From assembly GCF_020216025.1 (NCBI RefSeq), contig NZ_JAIWNC010000002.1, positions 372,001-436,000 of the forward strand: DNA of 64,000 nt, given 5' to 3'. Source of the DNA: Jidongwangia harbinensis (GTDB lineage Bacteria > Actinomycetota > Actinomycetes > Mycobacteriales > Micromonosporaceae). A model generated the notes under the pieces. The model saw only the letters and a list, made by a program, of their open reading frames with translations, made no database searches and had not been told where the DNA came from. Shown here one piece after another: positions 60,992 through 64,000 of the stretch (within the stretch, counting starts at the first letter, position 1; each line of letters starts with the position of its first letter). Made by a program: the position numbers and the translations under genes.

Positions 60992-62610
60992 AACGCGATG
61001 ACGGGTCGAGCCGAACGATGAACGTACGCACCGCGGGACCGCTGCGCCGGTTCCTGGACCTTTCCATCCGCACGAAGTTGGCCACGCTGGTCGCCGCGAG
61101 CCTGATCGCGCTGGCCACCTGCCTGGGCGTGACGGTGGTCAACGACCGGACGGCGGTCCGCACGGCCGAGCAGCTGGAGCGCATCAACGCGGCGAGCACC
61201 CTGGTCCTGCAGCTCGACCGGGAGGCCAGCGAGCTGAAGGCCAACGGACTGCAGGCGGTCATCCGGGAGGATCCGAAGCAGCAGACCGCGGTGCTTCAGG
61301 CCCGGGTCGCCGTGACGAACGACCTGCTCACCCGGCTCGACAAGATCGGCCTGCCGGCCGGGTTGTCCGCCGCGGTACAGCGGATCACGAGCGTGGCGGC
61401 CGACTACACCGCCACCATCGACCGGTTCGTGGCCGGGGCGGGCGCCGACCCCGCGGGCGCCCGCCTGTCCTGGGAGCAGATCGGCGTCGACAACTACCTG
61501 ATCAGCGCGGTGCTCGCCAACGAGCGGGGGCTGTTCATCGACACCGTCGCGCGGGCCGAGGCCGCCGCCGACGCCAGCCGGGCCCAGGCCGAGCGGGTCC
61601 TGTGGGTCGCGGTCGCGGTCGCCGCGGTGGTCGTGTGTCTCCTGGCCCGCCTCGTGGTCGTCGCCATCACCCGCCCGCTGCTGCGGGTTCGCGGCGCGCT
61701 GCAGGCGATGGCCGGCGGCGACCTGACCGTCGAGGCGGCGGCGCGCGGGCGCGACGAGGTCGGCCAGATGGCCCGGGCGCTCGCCGAGGCCCAGGCCAAC
61801 ATGCGCCGGGTCGTCTCCTCGGTGGCCAGCTCGGCGGAGTCGGTGGCCGCGGCGGCGGAGGAGATGACGTCCACCTCCCACACCATGTCGTCGTCCGCGG
61901 ATCAGGCCGCCGGTCAGGCCCAGGGCGTCTCGCTCGCCGCGGCCGGCGTGTCCGACAACGTGTCCGCGGTGGCCAAGGGCACCCACGAGATGGGTGCGTC
62001 GATCCGCGACATCGCCCACAACGCCACGGCGGCGGCCCGGGTGGCGGCGCAGGCGGTCGGCGTCGCCGAAGCCGCCACGGCACAGGTCGGCAAGCTGGGC
62101 GAGTCGTCCAGTGAGATCGCCACGGTGATCAAGGTGATCACCAGCATCGCCGAGCAGACCAACCTGCTGGCCCTGAACGCCACGATCGAGGCGGCCCGCG
62201 CCGGTGAGATGGGCAAGGGTTTCGCGGTGGTCGCGGGCGAGGTCAAGGACCTGGCGCAGGAGACCGCGAAGGCGACCGAGGACATCTCGCGCCGGGTGCA
62301 GGCCATCCAGGGCGACACGGCCGGTGCGGTGGAGGCGATCGGCGAGATCACGTCCGTGATCGCCCAGATCAACGACTATCAGGCCACGATCGCCAGCGCC
62401 GTCGAGGAACAGACCGCCACCACCGAGGAGATGAGCCGCAGCGTGGCCATGGCCGCGTCCGGAGCGGGCGACATCGCGGCGAACATCACCGGCGTGGCGA
62501 CCGCCACGCAGGTCAGCACGGAGGGCATCGCACAATCCCGGCAGGCGGTCACCGAGCTCAGCGCGATGGCGCACAATCTGCAGTCGCTGGTGAGCCACTT
62601 CCGGTTCTGA
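60988..62610 (+). CDS. Methyl-accepting chemotaxis receptor coupled to sugar-binding protein
   Basis: 540 residues from GTG 60988, overlapping the binding-protein stop; ATG 61018 is an alternative. TM1 (~33-52), an extracellular helical domain (~53-200, likely four-helix bundle), TM2 (~205-228), a HAMP domain ([20 protein letters not shown], then [15 protein letters not shown]), and a signalling coiled coil. The hairpin tip is [20 protein letters not shown], the standard form. The C-terminal residues end HFRF with no CheR-docking pentapeptide. By analogy with Trg or Tar reading sugar-binding proteins, the extracellular domain probably contacts the lipoprotein. FliA-like promoter upstream of the pair and divergent cheY support a role in swimming behaviour. 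Confidence 0.95.
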   Translation: MKRDDGSSRTMNVRTAGPLRRFLDLSIRTKLATLVAASLIALATCLGVTVVNDRTAVRTAEQLERINAASTLVLQLDREASELKANGLQAVIREDPKQQTAVLQARVAVTNDLLTRLDKIGLPAGLSAAVQRITSVAADYTATIDRFVAGAGADPAGARLSWEQIGVDNYLISAVLANERGLFIDTVARAEAAADASRAQAERVLWVAVAVAAVVVCLLARLVVVAITRPLLRVRGALQAMAGGDLTVEAAARGRDEVGQMARALAEAQANMRRVVSSVASSAESVAAAAEEMTSTSHTMSSSADQAAGQAQGVSLAAAGVSDNVSAVAKGTHEMGASIRDIAHNATAAARVAAQAVGVAEAATAQVGKLGESSSEIATVIKVITSIAEQTNLLALNATIEAARAGEMGKGFAVVAGEVKDLAQETAKATEDISRRVQAIQGDTAGAVEAIGEITSVIAQINDYQATIASAVEEQTATTEEMSRSVAMAASGAGDIAANITGVATATQVSTEGIAQSRQAVTELSAMAHNLQSLVSHFRF

Positions 62611-62641
62611 CGGGTGCCACCCGGCTCCGCGGCGCCCGCGG

Positions 62642-63652
62642 TCAGGCGGATTCGCGGCGGATCAACCGGGTGGGCAGGATCATGGACGAGCGTTCCTGCC
62701 CCGCGATCAGCCCGATCAGCATCCGGGTCATCTCCCGGCCGAGGGCCTGGATCGACTGGTGCACCGTGGTCAGGGGCGGTTCGGTGCGCTCGGCGATGGC
62801 GAGATCGTCGAAACCCACCACCGCCACGTCGGCCGGTACCCGCCGGCCGGCGTCGCCGAGCACACGCAGGGCACCGGCCGCCATGTTGTCGCTGGCCGCG
62901 AACACCGCGTCGAGGTCGGGGTGGCGGTCGAGCAGAACCTTCATCGCCGCGGCGCCGCTGGCCTCGGTGAAGTCGCCCTCCGCCGTGCCGTGCGGGGTGA
63001 GCCCGGCCATGATCATCGCCTCGCGGTAACCGCGGTAGCGGGCCTCGCCGACGTCGGTGTACATCTGGCCGGTGATGGTGACGATCCGGGTGCGGCCGAG
63101 GCCGATGAGGTGCTCGGTGGCGAGACGCGCGCCGCCGAGGTTGTCGGAGTCGACGTACCACTGCGGCTCGGCGTGCAACGGCCGCCCGCCGTACACCGCG
63201 GGCAGGCCGGCCCGGCGCACGATGTGGGTCAGCGGATCGTCGCCGTGCAGCGCCATCAGCATGATGCCGTCGACGCCGCGCGTGTGCAGCAGGTTGGTCA
63301 GCCGGGACCGGCCCCGGCCGGAGCTGGCCAGGCACAGCAGCAGGTGCAGGTCGGTGTCCTCGAGCGCCGCCGACACGCCCACGATGACCTGGGCGAAGAA
63401 CGGGTCGGCGAACAGCTCGGGATCGTCGTGGGAGACCGCCAGGGCGACGATCCCGGTCTGCTGGGTGGCCAGGGCCCGGGCCGTACGGTTGGGCAGGTAG
63501 CCCAGTGCCTTGATGGCCTTCTCGACGGCGTCGCGGGTGGCGCGGCTGACGTGCGGTGCGTTGTTGATGACCCGCGAGGCGGCCGAACGGGACACCCCGG
63601 CGCGCTCGGCCACCTCGTCGAGGGTGGGTTGCCGCCGAGGTGTCGCTGCCAT
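62642..63652 (-). CDS. LacI-family transcriptional regulator
   Basis: 336 residues from ATG 63652; a longer frame is less likely. Helix-turn-helix PTLDEVAERAGVSRSAASRV (~9-28) and hinge RTARALATQQ, then the ligand-binding domain: IVALAVSHDDPELFADPFF, QVIVGVSAALEDTDLHLLL, VDSDNLGGARLATEHL, DAVFAASDNMAAGALRVL, VVGFDDLAIAERTEPPLTTV. The region between it and the divergent secreted-protein gene carries a perfect and a degenerate copy of a CTGGAAGCG-centred palindrome, the likely operators. This resembles CebR-type control of secreted glycoside hydrolases in Streptomyces (inference). Confidence 0.92.
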   Translation of the reverse strand: MAATPRRQPTLDEVAERAGVSRSAASRVINNAPHVSRATRDAVEKAIKALGYLPNRTARALATQQTGIVALAVSHDDPELFADPFFAQVIVGVSAALEDTDLHLLLCLASSGRGRSRLTNLLHTRGVDGIMLMALHGDDPLTHIVRRAGLPAVYGGRPLHAEPQWYVDSDNLGGARLATEHLIGLGRTRIVTITGQMYTDVGEARYRGYREAMIMAGLTPHGTAEGDFTEASGAAAMKVLLDRHPDLDAVFAASDNMAAGALRVLGDAGRRVPADVAVVGFDDLAIAERTEPPLTTVHQSIQALGREMTRMLIGLIAGQERSSMILPTRLIRRESA

Positions 63653-63737
63653 CTCGATGCCGAGCCCTTCCTGTCGCCCGCCGGGCAGGCCCGGGCTGAT
63701 CGATGGTATCCACCCCCGGCGGCGGCGTCGATGCGGT

Positions 63738-63753
63738 CTGGAAGCGGTCCCAG
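63738..63753. promoter_or_regulatory. Degenerate LacI-type operator near the regulator start
   Basis: CTGGAAGCGGTCCCAG: the left half equals that of the perfect site at 63849, the right half differs at two positions. It lies 85 bp upstream of the LacI gene start and may mediate autoregulation. Confidence 0.5.
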
Positions 63754-63848
63754 TGTGGTCCGGAGCGCTCGGCGGGATATTCACCAGTGTGCTTGACTTT
63801 TACAGTTGTGTTACCGAGCATCAGATCGACAGGCATAGATGGATGACG

Positions 63849-63864
63849 CTGGAAGCGCTTCCAG
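63849..63864. promoter_or_regulatory. Perfect 16-bp LacI-type operator
   Basis: CTGGAAGCGCTTCCAG is a perfect palindrome with the central CG typical of LacI-family sites. It lies 17 nt before the start of the secreted-protein gene, just ahead of its AGGAGAG ribosome site. A TTGACT element (63793-63798) upstream may be the -35 box. Binding here would block transcription early. Confidence 0.75.
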
Positions 63865-63881
63865 TCTTAGGAGAGTTGTCG

Positions 63882-64000
63882 ATGAAGATGCCCACCCGTT
63901 CCCGGGCGCTCGCCGCCGCGCTGGCACTGGCCGTCCCCGCGGTCCTGCTCAGCGCGCCCGCTGCCCACGCCGATCCGATCAGCCAGACCAGCGGGTTCTA
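63882..64000 (+). CDS. Secreted protein, N-terminal fragment (3' end beyond window)
   Basis: ATG 63882 with AGGAGAG 6 nt upstream. The 39 visible codons encode a signal peptide: basic start MKMPTRSR, alanine/leucine-rich core, and a probable signal-peptidase site AHA before DPISQTSGFY. The mature start and the LacI-type operator suggest a secreted glycoside hydrolase; GFY followed by the window end recalls the opening of some GH6 cellulases (GFYVDP), but too little is visible to assign it. Confidence 0.75.
   Translation, partial: MKMPTRSRALAAALALAVPAVLLSAPAAHADPISQTSGF

Overview
The window is very GC-rich, with dense, mostly overlapping genes, frequent GTG starts and many actinobacterial families (PPOX/F420-type oxidoreductase, DUF2252, LacI-controlled sugar operons, Tat-exported DUF1501/DUF1800 proteins, polyol ABC importer without its own ATPase). 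Together with chemosensory genes and FliA-like promoters of the form CTCA-N16-GCCGA(A/T), this points to a motile-spore actinomycete of the Micromonosporaceae, most likely Actinoplanes or a close relative. That assignment is inference from gene content. I saw no rRNA, tRNA, CRISPR array, IS element or phage gene.

Layout. 1-8.8 kb: 5'-truncated DUF305-like lipoprotein, a helical-repeat GGDEF protein behind a FliA-like promoter, two GNAT acetyltransferases, and a histidine kinase/NarL regulator pair divergent from a FtsX-type ABC exporter. 8.8-17.8 kb, minus strand: a seven-gene, fully overlapping chemosensory operon (CheW, CheR-TPR, CheW, MCP, CheA-REC, CheB, triple-receiver histidine kinase), laid out like the Wsp pathway but with a kinase instead of a diguanylate cyclase as output. 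17.9-21.3 kb: membrane acyltransferase, secreted CAP protein, secreted L,D-transpeptidase, small orphan ORF. 21.5-26.7 kb: translationally coupled MacAB-like exporter, EamA transporter and membrane GGDEF protein. 26.7-33 kb, minus strand: a ~1,660-residue low-complexity protein with a C-terminal TPR-like domain and a small membrane-anchored protein. 33-36 kb: unrecognised lipoprotein, PPOX oxidoreductase, DUF2252 protein.

36.1-45.2 kb is an L-arabinose locus: LacI-type regulator, araB-araD-araA, then a ChvE/Ggu-type sugar ABC importer. The regulator gene and araB each carry the same 15-bp operator in the same position relative to the -35 box. 45.5-55.9 kb: a Tat-exported DUF1501/DUF1800 pair divergent from a ROK kinase, a secreted HExxHxxGxxH metalloprotease, a STAS protein, zwf, a DHH phosphoesterase, a YcnI-like protein and an S4-domain protein. 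56-59.3 kb: polyol-type ABC importer (binding protein plus two permeases).

59.3-62.6 kb is the most striking part: a sugar-binding lipoprotein, paralogous to the arabinose-locus binding protein but with no transporter genes, is translationally coupled to a chemoreceptor, and a CheY gene runs divergently. Both transcription units have FliA-like promoters. I infer a sugar-sensing chemotaxis module for motile spores. The window closes with a LacI regulator divergent from a truncated secreted-protein gene, with a perfect 16-bp palindrome and a degenerate copy between them.
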